DNA of 64,000 nucleotides, taken from assembly GCF_020873875.1 (NCBI RefSeq), contig NZ_JAHWGU010000019.1, positions 1 to 64,000 on the forward strand, given 5' to 3'. Shown here one piece after another: positions 41,711 through 49,928 of the stretch; position 1 is the first letter of the stretch, and each line of letters opens with the position of its first letter. The notes under the pieces are model-generated. The model made no database searches. It was not told the origin of the DNA and saw nothing but the letters and a program-made list of their open reading frames with translations. Source of the DNA: Actinoplanes sp. DH11 (GTDB lineage: Bacteria; Actinomycetota; Actinomycetes; Mycobacteriales; Micromonosporaceae). The translations under genes were made by a program, and so were the position numbers.

Positions 41711-42587
41711 TCAGCACCACGCAGAGCAGCACCACCAGCGCCGCCCCGATTGAAGCACCGCTCACCTGTTCGGACAGAAGCAGTGCGGACCAGATGAGCG
41801 TGAGCACCGGCTGCACGAGCTGGACCTGGCCGACGGTGGCGATGCCGCCGCGGGCCAGTCCGGCGTACCAGGCGAAGAACCCGAGGAACATGGAGATCGC
41901 GGTGAGATATCCGAAGGCGGCCCAGGCGGCCGGCCCGGCCTGCGGGGGAGTGGCCACGGCGGCGATCACGGTGACCGGCACGGTCACGGGCACGGAGAGG
42001 ATGAGAGCCCAGCAGATGGTCCGGGCGCCGCCGAGCTGCCGGGACAGCACGCCACCTTCGGCGTAGCCGAGTCCGCACAGGATGACCGCGCCGAGCAGGA
42101 ACAGGTCGGCCGCGGACAGGTCGCCGTGCACCGCGCCGCTGGTGATCAGGAAGGTGAGCACCGCGGCGAGACCGCCGAGGCTGGACAGCCAGAACAGCAG
42201 CGGTGGCCGTTCGCCGGCCCGCAGTACGGCGAAGACGGCGGTCATCGCGGGTAACACCGTGACGACGACCGCGCCGTGCGCCGACGTGGACGTGGTGAGC
42301 GCCAGCGAGGTGAGCAGCGGGAAGCCGACGATCACGCCGAGGGCCACGACGGCCAGCCGCCGCCACTGCTCGCGGGTGGGTGCCTCGGCCCCGGCGTACC
42401 GCAGGTACGCCCAGGCCAGCGCGGCGGCGCCGACCGCGCGGCCGAAGGCGACGAACCACGGGTCGAGCTCGGCGACGGCGACCCGGGTGAACGGAAGGGA
42501 GAAGCTGAACGCGAGGACGCCCACAGCGCCGAGAGTCAGGCCCGCCGTTATCGTCCGGGACTCAGTAGCGCTACTCTGTACTGTCAT
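41685..42587 (-). CDS. EamA/DMT-family exporter
   Basis: A 300-residue membrane protein with ten hydrophobic helices in two five-helix halves, the EamA arrangement (LTLGAVGVLAFSFSLPFTRV, AHGAVVVTVLPAMTAVFAVL, and in the second half VGQVQLVQPVLTLIWSALLL). Such carriers export amino acids or other small metabolites. Its start codon overlaps that of the divergent MocR gene within one CATG, and TACCGT lies five bases upstream on its strand (leaderless). The MocR protein very probably controls it. Confidence 0.9.
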   Translation of the reverse strand: MTVQSSATESRTITAGLTLGAVGVLAFSFSLPFTRVAVAELDPWFVAFGRAVGAAALAWAYLRYAGAEAPTREQWRRLAVVALGVIVGFPLLTSLALTTSTSAHGAVVVTVLPAMTAVFAVLRAGERPPLLFWLSSLGGLAAVLTFLITSGAVHGDLSAADLFLLGAVILCGLGYAEGGVLSRQLGGARTICWALILSVPVTVPVTVIAAVATPPQAGPAAWAAFGYLTAISMFLGFFAWYAGLARGGIATVGQVQLVQPVLTLIWSALLLSEQVSGASIGAALVVLLCVVLTQRTRSKS

Positions 42588-42598
42588 GGAGAACGGTA
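42564..42598. promoter_or_regulatory. overlapping divergent promoters with palindrome AGTAGCGCTACT
   Basis: The perfect 12-bp palindrome AGTAGCGCTACT (42564-42575) lies 10 bases before the MocR ATG and inside the first codons of EamA. TACTCT (42572-42577) is placed as -10 box for MocR and TACCGT (complement of 42593-42598) for EamA. Each promoter therefore lies in or next to the other gene's coding start. Confidence 0.65.
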
Positions 42599-43974
42599 AC
42601 GCAGCCGATCGTGTTATCCAAGATCTTCGGCGGGTGGTGGCCGCCTCACCCCCTGGCGGGCAGCTGCCGTCGGTGCGGGTGCTCACCGCGCGGCACCAGG
42701 CCTCACCGGTCACCGTGGCCGGCGCGATCCGTCAACTGGTCGCGGAAGGCCTGGTGGAGACGCGATCCGGGCGCGGCACCTTCGTGGCCGCCCGGCCGGA
42801 GCGCACCGCCGGTGCCGCGGACCTGTCCTGGCAGACGGTGGCGCTCGGCCCGGCCCGGTCCGGGGAGCACGAGATGCAGGCGCTACTGGCGTTACCGCCG
42901 AACGGGGCGATCTCGCTCTCCAGCGGGTACCTCGACGCCGATCTCCAGCCGTCCGCCGCGCTCGGTGCCGCCCTGGCCCGGGCCGCCCGGAAACCGGCGA
43001 CGTGGCAGCGCGGGCCCGCCGAGGGCCGCGAGGACCTGCGTGCCTGGTTCGCCCGGGAAGCCGGCGGTGGGCTGCGCGCCGACGACATGGTGATCTGCCC
43101 GGGCGGGCAGGCGGCGCTCTCCTCGGCGCTGCGTGCGCTGACCTCGGCCGGTGACACCGTGCTGGTCGAGTCGCCCACCTACCTCGGCGCGCTCGCCGCG
43201 GCCCGGGCGGCCGGGCTGCGGGTGGTGCCGGTGCCGGCGGACGACGACGGCGTACGCCCTGATCAGCTGGCGGCGGCCTTCGCCCGGACCGGGGCGCGGC
43301 TCTTCTACTGCCAGCCGCTGCACGCCAACCCGAGCGGCGCGACCCTGGCGGCGACGCGGCGGGCCGCGGTCATGGAGACGGTACGGGCCAACGGCGCCTT
43401 CCTGATCGAGGACGACTACGCCCGTGACCTCACCGTCGACGGCACCGCCCCACCGCCGCTGGCCGCCGGCGACCCGGACGGCCACGTCGTGTACCTGCGA
43501 TCACTCACCAAACCGGCCGCACCGGGCCTGCGGGTGGCCGCGATCGGCGCCCGCGGGCCGGCCGGCGCCCGGCTGCGCGCGGCCCGCCTGCTCGACGACT
43601 TCTTCGTCGCCGGTCCGCTACAGGCCGCCACCTGCGAATTCGTGTCGTCCCCGGCCTGGACCCGGCACCGCAGGGCACTGCGTGTCGCGCTGCGTGACCG
43701 GCGGGAGGCCCTGCTGACAGCTCTGTCCCGGCACCTGCCCGACCTGGTGCCGTCCCGCATCCCGCGCGGCGGCATGCACCTGTGGGTGCGCCTGCCCGAC
43801 GGCTTGGACGACACGGCCGTCACGACCGCGGCCGCCACCGAGGGCGTGGTCGTCTTCCCGGGCCGGCCATGGTTCGCGGCGGAGCCGGCGGGCGCGTTCC
43901 TGCGGCTGACGTATGCGGCCGGCCCACCCGGGCAGATGGACGAGGCGGTCCGGCGCCTCGCCCGCGCCTTCTGA
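42586..43974 (+). CDS. MocR/GntR-type regulator fused to a class I aminotransferase fold
   Basis: A 462-residue protein. The winged helix (PPGGQLPSVRVLTARHQASP, VTVAGAIRQLVAEGLVETRS) spans about residues 20-75 and is followed by a fold-type I aminotransferase domain: GREDLRAWFAREAGG, GQAALSSALRALTS, QPLHANPSGATL, DDYARDLTVDG and the PLP-lysine context YLRSLTKPAAPGLRVA. MocR regulators sense PLP or an amino compound and act on a divergent target, here the EamA exporter. ATG 42586 shares CATG with the EamA start. Confidence 0.92.
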   Translation: MENGNAADRVIQDLRRVVAASPPGGQLPSVRVLTARHQASPVTVAGAIRQLVAEGLVETRSGRGTFVAARPERTAGAADLSWQTVALGPARSGEHEMQALLALPPNGAISLSSGYLDADLQPSAALGAALARAARKPATWQRGPAEGREDLRAWFAREAGGGLRADDMVICPGGQAALSSALRALTSAGDTVLVESPTYLGALAAARAAGLRVVPVPADDDGVRPDQLAAAFARTGARLFYCQPLHANPSGATLAATRRAAVMETVRANGAFLIEDDYARDLTVDGTAPPPLAAGDPDGHVVYLRSLTKPAAPGLRVAAIGARGPAGARLRAARLLDDFFVAGPLQAATCEFVSSPAWTRHRRALRVALRDRREALLTALSRHLPDLVPSRIPRGGMHLWVRLPDGLDDTAVTTAAATEGVVVFPGRPWFAAEPAGAFLRLTYAAGPPGQMDEAVRRLARAF

Positions 43975-44240
43975 CCCGAACGAGAGACCGAGCAGCGCCG
44001 AACGAGAGACCGAGCAGCGCCGGACGAGACACCGAGCAGCGCCGGACGAGACGCCGGGCTGCCGCCTCGCCCGCGCCTTCGAGACGCACGAGAGACCGGG
44101 CCCGCGCCGGATGAGACGCCGGGCCGCGCCGGACGAGATGCGGGCAGGGCTGGGCGAGGCGCCGGCAGCGCTGGACGAGGCGCCCGGCAGGTCTGGACGA
44201 GGCGCCCGGCAGGTCTGGGAAGCTGCCGGGCGGCCGGGGG
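43975..44240. repeat. tandem and copied repeats after the MocR gene
   Basis: Units of about 22 bases (CGAGAGACCGAGCAGCGCCG and variants) repeat from 43978 to about 44060. At 44063-44080 the last coding bases of MocR, CGCCTCGCCCGCGCCTTC, occur again (original at 43954-43971). Further imperfect CGAGGCGCCCGGCAGGTCTG units fill the rest up to the PRC-barrel gene. No gene is present. Confidence 0.85.
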
Positions 44241-44597
44241 TCAGCGGCGGGCGAGGCGGCGGGCGCCCGACGGGCCGGCCTGGTACGCCAGCTCGTAGTG
44301 GGCGAACAGCGCAGGCTCCTCGGTGGCGGCGAGTTCGCCGTCGACGTCGATGCTCGGCGCGTTGCCGACCAGCTTCTTCTCGTACCGGACGCGGACCGCC
44401 TTCGGGGTGACCGTGGCACCGAGCAGGGGCACGAAGACCAGCTTGTGCCGGCCGATGAAACCGACCCGCACCGTCGCGAACGCCGGCTGGTCGCTCACCG
44501 TGTCGACGTACACCGCCTCCAGTTCGCCGATCTTGTCGCCGTCCGGGTCGATGACGCTCTCGCCACGCCAGTCACGCAGATTCTCAGCAGGGAACAT
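44241..44597 (-). CDS. PRC-barrel domain protein
   Basis: A 118-residue protein: LRDWRGESVIDPDGDKIGEL and EAVYVDTVSDQPAFATVRVG form the PRC barrel, followed by HKLVFVPLLGATVTPKAVRV. PRC barrels occur in photosynthetic reaction centres and in RimM, and as small stand-alone stress proteins in actinobacteria. The role is unknown. It is followed at a distance by a convergent MocR gene with repeats in between. Confidence 0.85.
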   Translation of the reverse strand: MFPAENLRDWRGESVIDPDGDKIGELEAVYVDTVSDQPAFATVRVGFIGRHKLVFVPLLGATVTPKAVRVRYEKKLVGNAPSIDVDGELAATEEPALFAHYELAYQAGPSGARRLARR

Positions 44598-44672
44598 GCC
44601 TGGGATGTGCCCTCGCCAAGGGTGGTGGAAACAGGCAAGAAGTATGTGCGGCGACCCCCAGGCCGAGGCCGG

Positions 44673-45425
44673 TCAGGACGGCCGTTCCAGGTTCGACGCC
44701 ACGAAGTCGAAGGCGGCCGGGATCTGGGTGCGCCAGTAGTCGAAGTTGTGCTCGCCCGGCCCGAAACCACCGACCCGCGGCGGAACCGGGAGGCCGGCCC
44801 ACAGTTCGCGGGCGTTGCCGTACAGGTCGTCGTCCTTGCCGCACCACAAGCCGACCGGCAGCCGGCCCAGCCGGGGCAGGCCGTCGAAGACCGCATCACC
44901 CGGCGTGACCGCGGGGGAGAAGGCAGCCACCGCCCGGACGAAGCCGGGGAACGTCGAGGCCAGCAACAACGCGCCCGCGCCGCCCATCGACCAGCCCCAC
45001 GCCGCCAGCCGGCTGGTGTCGAAACCACGCTGCGCACACCACACCGGCAGTTCCTCGCGCACCATCCACTGCGGGTCGTCGCCGCCACGCGGGCGCCAGG
45101 CGAGGCGGTCGCCGGTGGCGCCGGCCAGCACGAAGGGGCGCGCCCCGCGGCGTACCGCATCGGTCAGGAAGTTGCCCAGACCGAGCGCGGAGAAGTCCGC
45201 CGGCCGTTTCGAGCCGCCGTGCAGGATCAGACAGACCGGCAGGCCGCGCCCGTCACCGTGGCCGGCCGGGACCGCCGTCCAGAAGTCCACCGACCGGTTC
45301 CGGGCCGCGGAGTAACGCTGCTCGAGCCGTTCCTCACCGGGCGGCACCACGGGCACGACCGGTTTCGCCCCGCAAGCGCCGAGCATCGTCAGCGCCCCGG
45401 CCGCCAGAAGATGTCGTCGTCGCAT
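44673..45425 (-). CDS. lipoprotein alpha/beta-hydrolase (esterase D / PHB depolymerase-like)
   Basis: A 250-residue exported hydrolase. The N-terminus MRRRHLLAAGALTMLGACG has a basic start and a lipobox (LGAC), so it is probably lipid-anchored. The nucleophile elbow is GWSMGG (about residue 144), the oxyanion segment is LILHGGSKR, and the catalytic His is in GPGEHNFDYW. Members cleave esters such as S-formylglutathione or polyester fragments; the substrate is unknown. It is divergent from the DUF664 gene, with only 29 bases between starts. Confidence 0.85.
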   Translation of the reverse strand: MRRRHLLAAGALTMLGACGAKPVVPVVPPGEERLEQRYSAARNRSVDFWTAVPAGHGDGRGLPVCLILHGGSKRPADFSALGLGNFLTDAVRRGARPFVLAGATGDRLAWRPRGGDDPQWMVREELPVWCAQRGFDTSRLAAWGWSMGGAGALLLASTFPGFVRAVAAFSPAVTPGDAVFDGLPRLGRLPVGLWCGKDDDLYGNARELWAGLPVPPRVGGFGPGEHNFDYWRTQIPAAFDFVASNLERPS

Positions 45426-45454
45426 GCCTGATCAACGGCTGACATGCTGTCCGG

Positions 45455-45964
45455 ATGTCATCAGCGACCCACGAGCCGCCGCGCGCGCAGATCGAGGCCT
45501 TCATCGACGAGCACCGGGACTTGCTCGCGGCAAGCCTCGACGGGCTCACCGAGGAGCAGGCGCGGCGGCGGCTCGTGCCGTCCCGGACCACCCTGCTCGG
45601 CCTGGTCCGGCACATGACGTTCGTGGAGAAGGTGTGGTTCGACGAGGCGGTCACCGGCCGGTCGCGTGCCGAGATCGGCATCCCGGCCACCCCGGACGAG
45701 TCGTTCGTGCTCGCCGACGAGGACACGATCGCGAGCGTGCTGGACGGTTACCGGCGGGCCTGCGAGCAGTCCCGGCAGGCGGTCGCCGGCCTCGGCCTGG
45801 ACGACCTGCTGCCCGGCAACCGGCGCGGCCCGCTCCCGCTGCGCTGGGTCTATCTGCACATGCTGCGCGAACTGGCCCAGCACTGCGGCCACGCCGACAT
45901 CCTCCGCGAGCAGATCCTCGCGGCCGGGAAGCAGATCCCGGCAACCGGACAGCAGACCGCATAG
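45455..45964 (+). CDS. DinB/DUF664-type protein (mycothiol-transferase fold)
   Basis: A 169-residue four-helix protein. The metal-binding histidines are placed as in the DinB fold: VRHMTFVEKVWF (about residue 53) and HMLRELAQHCGHADILREQI (about 134-150). DUF664 proteins in actinobacteria are predicted to use mycothiol or bacillithiol-like thiols in transfer or detoxification reactions. The exact substrate is unknown. Confidence 0.88.
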   Translation: MSSATHEPPRAQIEAFIDEHRDLLAASLDGLTEEQARRRLVPSRTTLLGLVRHMTFVEKVWFDEAVTGRSRAEIGIPATPDESFVLADEDTIASVLDGYRRACEQSRQAVAGLGLDDLLPGNRRGPLPLRWVYLHMLRELAQHCGHADILREQILAAGKQIPATGQQTA

Positions 45965-45985
45965 ACGACGGCCGGGCGGGTACCG

Positions 45986-46684
45986 ATGGTGCCCGTGAGA
46001 AAGCCTCCGATGGTCGCGGCCGCGATGGCGGTCCTGCTTCTGGGTGTACGGGCGAAGCGGTCCCGTCATCGTCGATCCCTGCACCCGGCCGGCCGCTCCT
46101 TCGCCGGTGAGGTGGAGATCTGGGGCCTGCCGGACGCCATCGGCGCGGCGCTGCTCGACCGGCCCGGCCGCTACCGGGCCACGGTCCGGGTGTCCAAAGG
46201 TCTCGGCTCCAAGGGCAGCCGCCCGGACGTGCTCGGCCTCGCCGTCCGGCTGCACGGCACCGGCACCGACCTGCTGCTCTCCACGTCCGGTACCGGCCGC
46301 GCAACCCGTCACCTGCCGGCGCCGCGGCGGAGCTTCGACTCCTGGTACGGCTCGATCACGGCGTACCGCACCGGCACCGGCCGCAAGATCTACCTGGCCG
46401 CCGGCCCGTCGGAGACCGGTCCGCGGCTCGGCCGGTCGCTGGACGCGGTCGTGGCCGCGGCGGTCACCGGGCGCGCCGGGTTCCTGCTCTACGCCGACGA
46501 CCAGCCGTACGGGCGGGTCACCTTCGGCCCGCTGCTGGCCGCCGAGGCCGACGCCGCGCTCGCCTTCGACCCGATCCGCAACGCCACCGAGGACCTGCAC
46601 CCGACCGGCACGATCCACGGGACGCGCGCGTTCGCGTACCGTGTCAGCCAGCGCTGGCGCTCCACTGCGGACACGGGAGTCTGA
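45986..46684 (+). CDS. catalase-fold-like protein of unknown function
   Basis: A 232-residue protein. The middle part, TVRVSKGLGSKGSRPDVLGL followed by AVRLHGTGTDLLLSTSGTGR, is reminiscent of small catalase-related proteins (RxSxGxG and PDVLGLA), but the haem-ligand tyrosine region of true catalases is not evident. The start is uncertain: ATG 45986, GTG 45989 and GTG 45995 are all in frame, and TACCGA just upstream would fit a leaderless GTG 45995. It follows the DUF664 gene by 21 bases, so they may be co-transcribed. Confidence 0.55.
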   Translation: MVPVRKPPMVAAAMAVLLLGVRAKRSRHRRSLHPAGRSFAGEVEIWGLPDAIGAALLDRPGRYRATVRVSKGLGSKGSRPDVLGLAVRLHGTGTDLLLSTSGTGRATRHLPAPRRSFDSWYGSITAYRTGTGRKIYLAAGPSETGPRLGRSLDAVVAAAVTGRAGFLLYADDQPYGRVTFGPLLAAEADAALAFDPIRNATEDLHPTGTIHGTRAFAYRVSQRWRSTADTGV

Positions 46685-46805
46685 CGGAGATCTTCGAGGG
46701 GCCGGCGGTCGTCACCAAGCCCGCGCGGCACTACGCGGGCATCCGGCCGGCGAGCCGGTCCGCGTCGCTCACCCGCACCGGCCACGGCCGCCGGGCGAAC
46801 CGGAT

Positions 46806-46856
46806 GGTTCAGCGGTTGCGGTCCGACCACGCCCGGGACGGTTCAGCGGTTGCGGT
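46806..46856. repeat. duplicated 3' end of the small membrane-protein gene
   Basis: GGTTCAGCGGTTGCGGT occurs at 46806-46822 and 46840-46856. The second copy includes the stop codon and last codons of the minus-strand gene 46843-47088; the first lies beyond it. The unit spacing is 34 bases. Confidence 0.85.
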
Positions 46857-47088
46857 AGTGGCCGGTCACCAGCGCCACGATGCAGCCCAGGACGACCAGG
46901 CCGAAGCCGGCGCTGACGAACAGGTTGACGTTCAGCGCGGAGGTGACGGCGTTGGCGGCGGCGCTGACGATCAGAACCAGCCACAGGATCGGGCGCAGCA
47001 CGCTGCGGCGCTCGGCGGCCGGGTGCGCCGGCTCGGTGGTCGGGACGGAAGAGTCGGTGGGCTCGGAGATGCGGTACGGATCAGCCAT
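46843..47088 (-). CDS. small two-helix membrane protein
   Basis: An 81-residue protein: a Pro-Ser-Thr-rich N-terminus, then two helices (ILWLVLIVSAAANAVTSAL and LFVSAGFGLVVLGCIVALV) and the end GHYRNR. This layout is frequent in actinobacteria, with no known function. It is divergent from the histidine-kinase gene by about 90 bases. Confidence 0.7.
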   Translation of the reverse strand: MADPYRISEPTDSSVPTTEPAHPAAERRSVLRPILWLVLIVSAAANAVTSALNVNLFVSAGFGLVVLGCIVALVTGHYRNR

Positions 47089-47179
47089 GTCCCCAACCTA
47101 GGAACGCACCCGCCGCCCGGCGATCCCGCCAGCTCGCCTCCTGGGGTACAGCAGGCTGTACCTGGCTAGTCTCTGACGG

Positions 47180-48409
47180 ATGCGCCGTCATCTGGTCCGC
47201 CGGTTGCGTGTCGCCGTGGACGCGCTGGAACACATCGTCGGCGGGCTCGGTACGTCGGTGCTGGCGCTCGGCGCCCTGGTCTGGGCGCTCCTGGTGGCGC
47301 TGTCGTGCCTGGTCGTGGCCGGTCTGCCGCTGGTGCCGACGGTGTTCCGGGTGACGCGCGCGGTCGCCGACCGGGAACGCGCCCGGCTGTCCCGCTGGGG
47401 TCCGGAGGTGCTCGGGGCGCCGCCGTTGCCGGTGAGTACCCGGGAGGCGCTGCGCGACCCGCCGGTGCGCCGCGAGCTGGCCTGGCTGGCCGTGCACGGC
47501 ACGGCGGGTTTCCTGCTGGGCGCGGTGGGGCTGACCCTGCCGGTGTACGCGGTGGAGAACGGCACCTTCCCGCTCTGGTTCTGGGCGCTGGACCCGGAGG
47601 ACGGCGGCCCCGGCATCGTGGTGTGGCGCATCGACGGCGCCGCCGACGTGTTCGGGGTGTGGCTGATCGGGGTGGTGTGCGCGGCGGTCGCCATCGGCCT
47701 GGGCCCGCGACTCGCCGAACTGCAGGCGCTGGCCGGGCGGCGGCTGCTCGCCCCGGCCGGTGACGTCGACCTGTCGCTGCGGGTGGCGCAGCTGACCGCG
47801 ACCCGGGCCGCCGCGCTGGACGCGCACGCCGTCGAGTTGCGCCGCATCGAGCGGGCCCTGCACGACGGCACCCAGAACCGGCTGGTGGCGCTGAACGTGC
47901 TGATCGGTGCGGCGCGCCGGGCCGCCGACCGCAACCCTGACGCGGTCGGTGACATCCTCGGCCGCGCCCAGGAGGCCACCGAGCAGGCCCTCGCCGAGCT
48001 GCGTGCCGTGGTGCGCGGGATTCTGCCGCCGGTGCTCGACGACCGCGGCCTGTCCGGTGCTCTGACCGGGCTGGCCGGCGCCTGCTCGGTGCCGTGCCGG
48101 TTGGACGTGGACGTGCCCGGCCGGTGCGCGGTGTCGGTGGAGGCGACCGCGTACTTCGTGGTGGCCGAGGCGCTGACAAACGTCGTCAAGCACAGCGGGG
48201 CGTCGGCGGTGACGGTGGCCGTGCGGCGTGCCGGCGACCGGCTGCGGGTCAGCGTCACCGACGACGGGCGGGGCGGGGCCGACGAGGCCGCCGGTTCCGG
48301 GCTCGGCGGCATCCGCCGGCGGGTCGAGGCCTACGATGGCCGCTTCGTGATGACCAGCCCACCGGGCGGGCCGACGACGCTGGAGGCGGAGCTGCCGTGC
48401 GGATCGTGA
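47180..48409 (+). CDS. sensor histidine kinase (NarL/DesK class)
   Basis: A 409-residue kinase. Several membrane helices occupy about residues 20-190 (LVALSCLVVAGLPLVPTVF, GTAGFLLGAVGLTLPVYAV, WLIGVVCAAVAIGLG). The HisKA_3 box ELRRIERALHDGTQNRLVAL contains the phosphoryl-accepting His (about 230). The ATPase domain has VAEALTNVVKHSGASAVTV and DDGRGGADEAAGSGLGGIRR. The ATG is preceded by TAGTCT seven bases upstream (leaderless). The response-regulator gene overlaps its end by 13 bases, and an ABC pair follows, so the cassette probably senses a compound acting on the cell envelope. Confidence 0.93.
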   Translation: MRRHLVRRLRVAVDALEHIVGGLGTSVLALGALVWALLVALSCLVVAGLPLVPTVFRVTRAVADRERARLSRWGPEVLGAPPLPVSTREALRDPPVRRELAWLAVHGTAGFLLGAVGLTLPVYAVENGTFPLWFWALDPEDGGPGIVVWRIDGAADVFGVWLIGVVCAAVAIGLGPRLAELQALAGRRLLAPAGDVDLSLRVAQLTATRAAALDAHAVELRRIERALHDGTQNRLVALNVLIGAARRAADRNPDAVGDILGRAQEATEQALAELRAVVRGILPPVLDDRGLSGALTGLAGACSVPCRLDVDVPGRCAVSVEATAYFVVAEALTNVVKHSGASAVTVAVRRAGDRLRVSVTDDGRGGADEAAGSGLGGIRRRVEAYDGRFVMTSPPGGPTTLEAELPCGS

Positions 48410-49068
48410 TCGCCGAGGACGACGCCCTGCTGCGCGAGGGGCTGGCGCTGCTGCTGCGCGCCGAGGGCCTCGACGTGGTCGCCACCACCGACGGGCCCGG
48501 CCCGTTCCTGGCGGCCGTCGGCGAGCATCACCCGGACGTCGCGATCGTCGACGTTCGGATGCCGCCCACCCACACCGACGAGGGCATCGTGGCCGCCGTC
48601 GAGGCCCGTCGCCGGCAGCCGGACCTGGCCGTGCTGGTGCTCTCCGCCTACGTGGAGCAGGCGTTCGCCACCGACCTGCTGGCGAACGGTACGGCCCGGC
48701 TCGGCTACCTGCTCAAGGAACGCGTCGGCCGGGTCGAGGAGTTCTTGGCCGCGCTGCACCGGGTGGCCGGTGGCGGCACGGCCATCGACCCGGAGGTGGT
48801 CGGCCAGCTTTTCGCCCGGTCCCGGCCGGACAGTGCGCTGAGCCGGCTCAGCCCGCGCGAACGTGACGTCCTCGCGGTGATGGCCGAGGGGCTGGGCAAC
48901 ACGGCGATCGCGGAACGGCTGTTCGTCACCGAGGGCGCCGTGCACAAGCACATCCGCAGCATCTTCGCGAAGCTGGAGCTGGCGCCGGACGACCGCGCAG
49001 ACCGTCGCGTCACGGCCGTGCTCCGATACCTGGACAGCACCCAGAGACAGGCGCACCCGGACAGGTAG
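48397..49068 (+). CDS. LuxR/NarL-type response regulator
   Basis: A 223-residue regulator. The receiver domain has the acidic pair in RIVIAEDDALLREGL, the phospho-Asp in VAIVDVRMPP (about 52) and the conserved Lys in YLLKERVG. The C-terminal helix-turn-helix reads SRLSPRERDVLAVMAEGLGN and TAIAERLFVTEGAVHKHIRS. The GTG start lies inside the kinase gene's end, so both are translated together. Probable target: the ABC genes 95 bases downstream. Confidence 0.93.
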   Translation: MRIVIAEDDALLREGLALLLRAEGLDVVATTDGPGPFLAAVGEHHPDVAIVDVRMPPTHTDEGIVAAVEARRRQPDLAVLVLSAYVEQAFATDLLANGTARLGYLLKERVGRVEEFLAALHRVAGGGTAIDPEVVGQLFARSRPDSALSRLSPRERDVLAVMAEGLGNTAIAERLFVTEGAVHKHIRSIFAKLELAPDDRADRRVTAVLRYLDSTQRQAHPDR

Positions 49069-49163
49069 TGCCTGCTGTACCTTGATCGGCCCGGTGGCTT
49101 CATTTCCCGGCGGCCCGGCTCGTCACAGACTTCTCCGTGTCGTCCACGGAGAGGTAAGTCGAG

Positions 49164-49928
49164 ATGTCTGCCGTTCGCGTCCAGGGCCTGACCCGTGTCT
49201 ATCGGTCCGACGGGGAACCGGTCCACGCCCTCGCCGGTGTGGACGCGGAGTTCGCCCGCGGCACCTTCACCGCGATCATGGGCCCGTCCGGGTCCGGCAA
49301 GAGCACCCTGTTGCAGGCCGCGGCCGGGCTGGACCGGCCCACCGAGGGCCGGGTGTGGATCGGTGACATCGAGTTGTCGGCGCTTTCCGAGACCCGGCTG
49401 ACCGAGCTGCGCCGCGACCGGATCGGCTTCGTCTTCCAGGCGTTCAACCTGATCGGCGCGCTCACCGTCGAGGAGAACATCGTGCTGCCGCTGCGGCTGG
49501 CGAAGGCCCGCCCGGACCGGGAGTGGCTGGCCCGGGTCGTCGAGCAGGTGGGCCTCGGTGACCGGCTGCGGCACCGGCCGGCGGCCCTCTCCGGCGGCCA
49601 GCAGCAGCGCGTCGCGATCGCCCGGGCCCTCGCCGCGCGACCGGAAGTGATCTTCTGTGACGAGCCGACCGGCGCGCTCGACACCGGTACGGCCGCCGAG
49701 GTGCTGGCCCTGCTGCGCGGTGTCGTGGACGAGCACGGGCAGACCGTCGTCATGGTCACCCACGACCCGGTGGCGGCGTCCTGGGCCGACCGGGTGCTGG
49801 TGCTGGCCGACGGCCGGATCGTGGACGACATGCCGCAGCCCGGCGCCGCGCGGATCGCCGCCCGGCTGGCCGAGCTGGGCCGCCGTCCCGCCCGCAGCGG
49901 CGCGGCAATGAACGGTGCCGTCCGATGA
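49164..49928 (+). CDS. ABC transporter ATPase (MacB/LolD type)
   Basis: A 254-residue ATPase. Walker A GPSGSGKST (about 39), signature LSGGQQQRVAIARALA, Walker B VIFCDEPTGALDT and the H-loop VTHDP are intact, with the MacB-type VQGLTRVYRSDGEPVHALAG start. Such ATPases power FtsX-like permeases that extract or detoxify peptides and lipids. The ATG follows GGAGAGG. It overlaps the permease gene by four bases (ATGA). Confidence 0.95.
   Translation: MSAVRVQGLTRVYRSDGEPVHALAGVDAEFARGTFTAIMGPSGSGKSTLLQAAAGLDRPTEGRVWIGDIELSALSETRLTELRRDRIGFVFQAFNLIGALTVEENIVLPLRLAKARPDREWLARVVEQVGLGDRLRHRPAALSGGQQQRVAIARALAARPEVIFCDEPTGALDTGTAAEVLALLRGVVDEHGQTVVMVTHDPVAASWADRVLVLADGRIVDDMPQPGAARIAARLAELGRRPARSGAAMNGAVR

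Noticed and set aside
43975..44240. Possible extension of the MocR protein or a second small gene
   Set aside because: The open frames consist only of Arg-rich translations of the tandem repeats and lack start signals.
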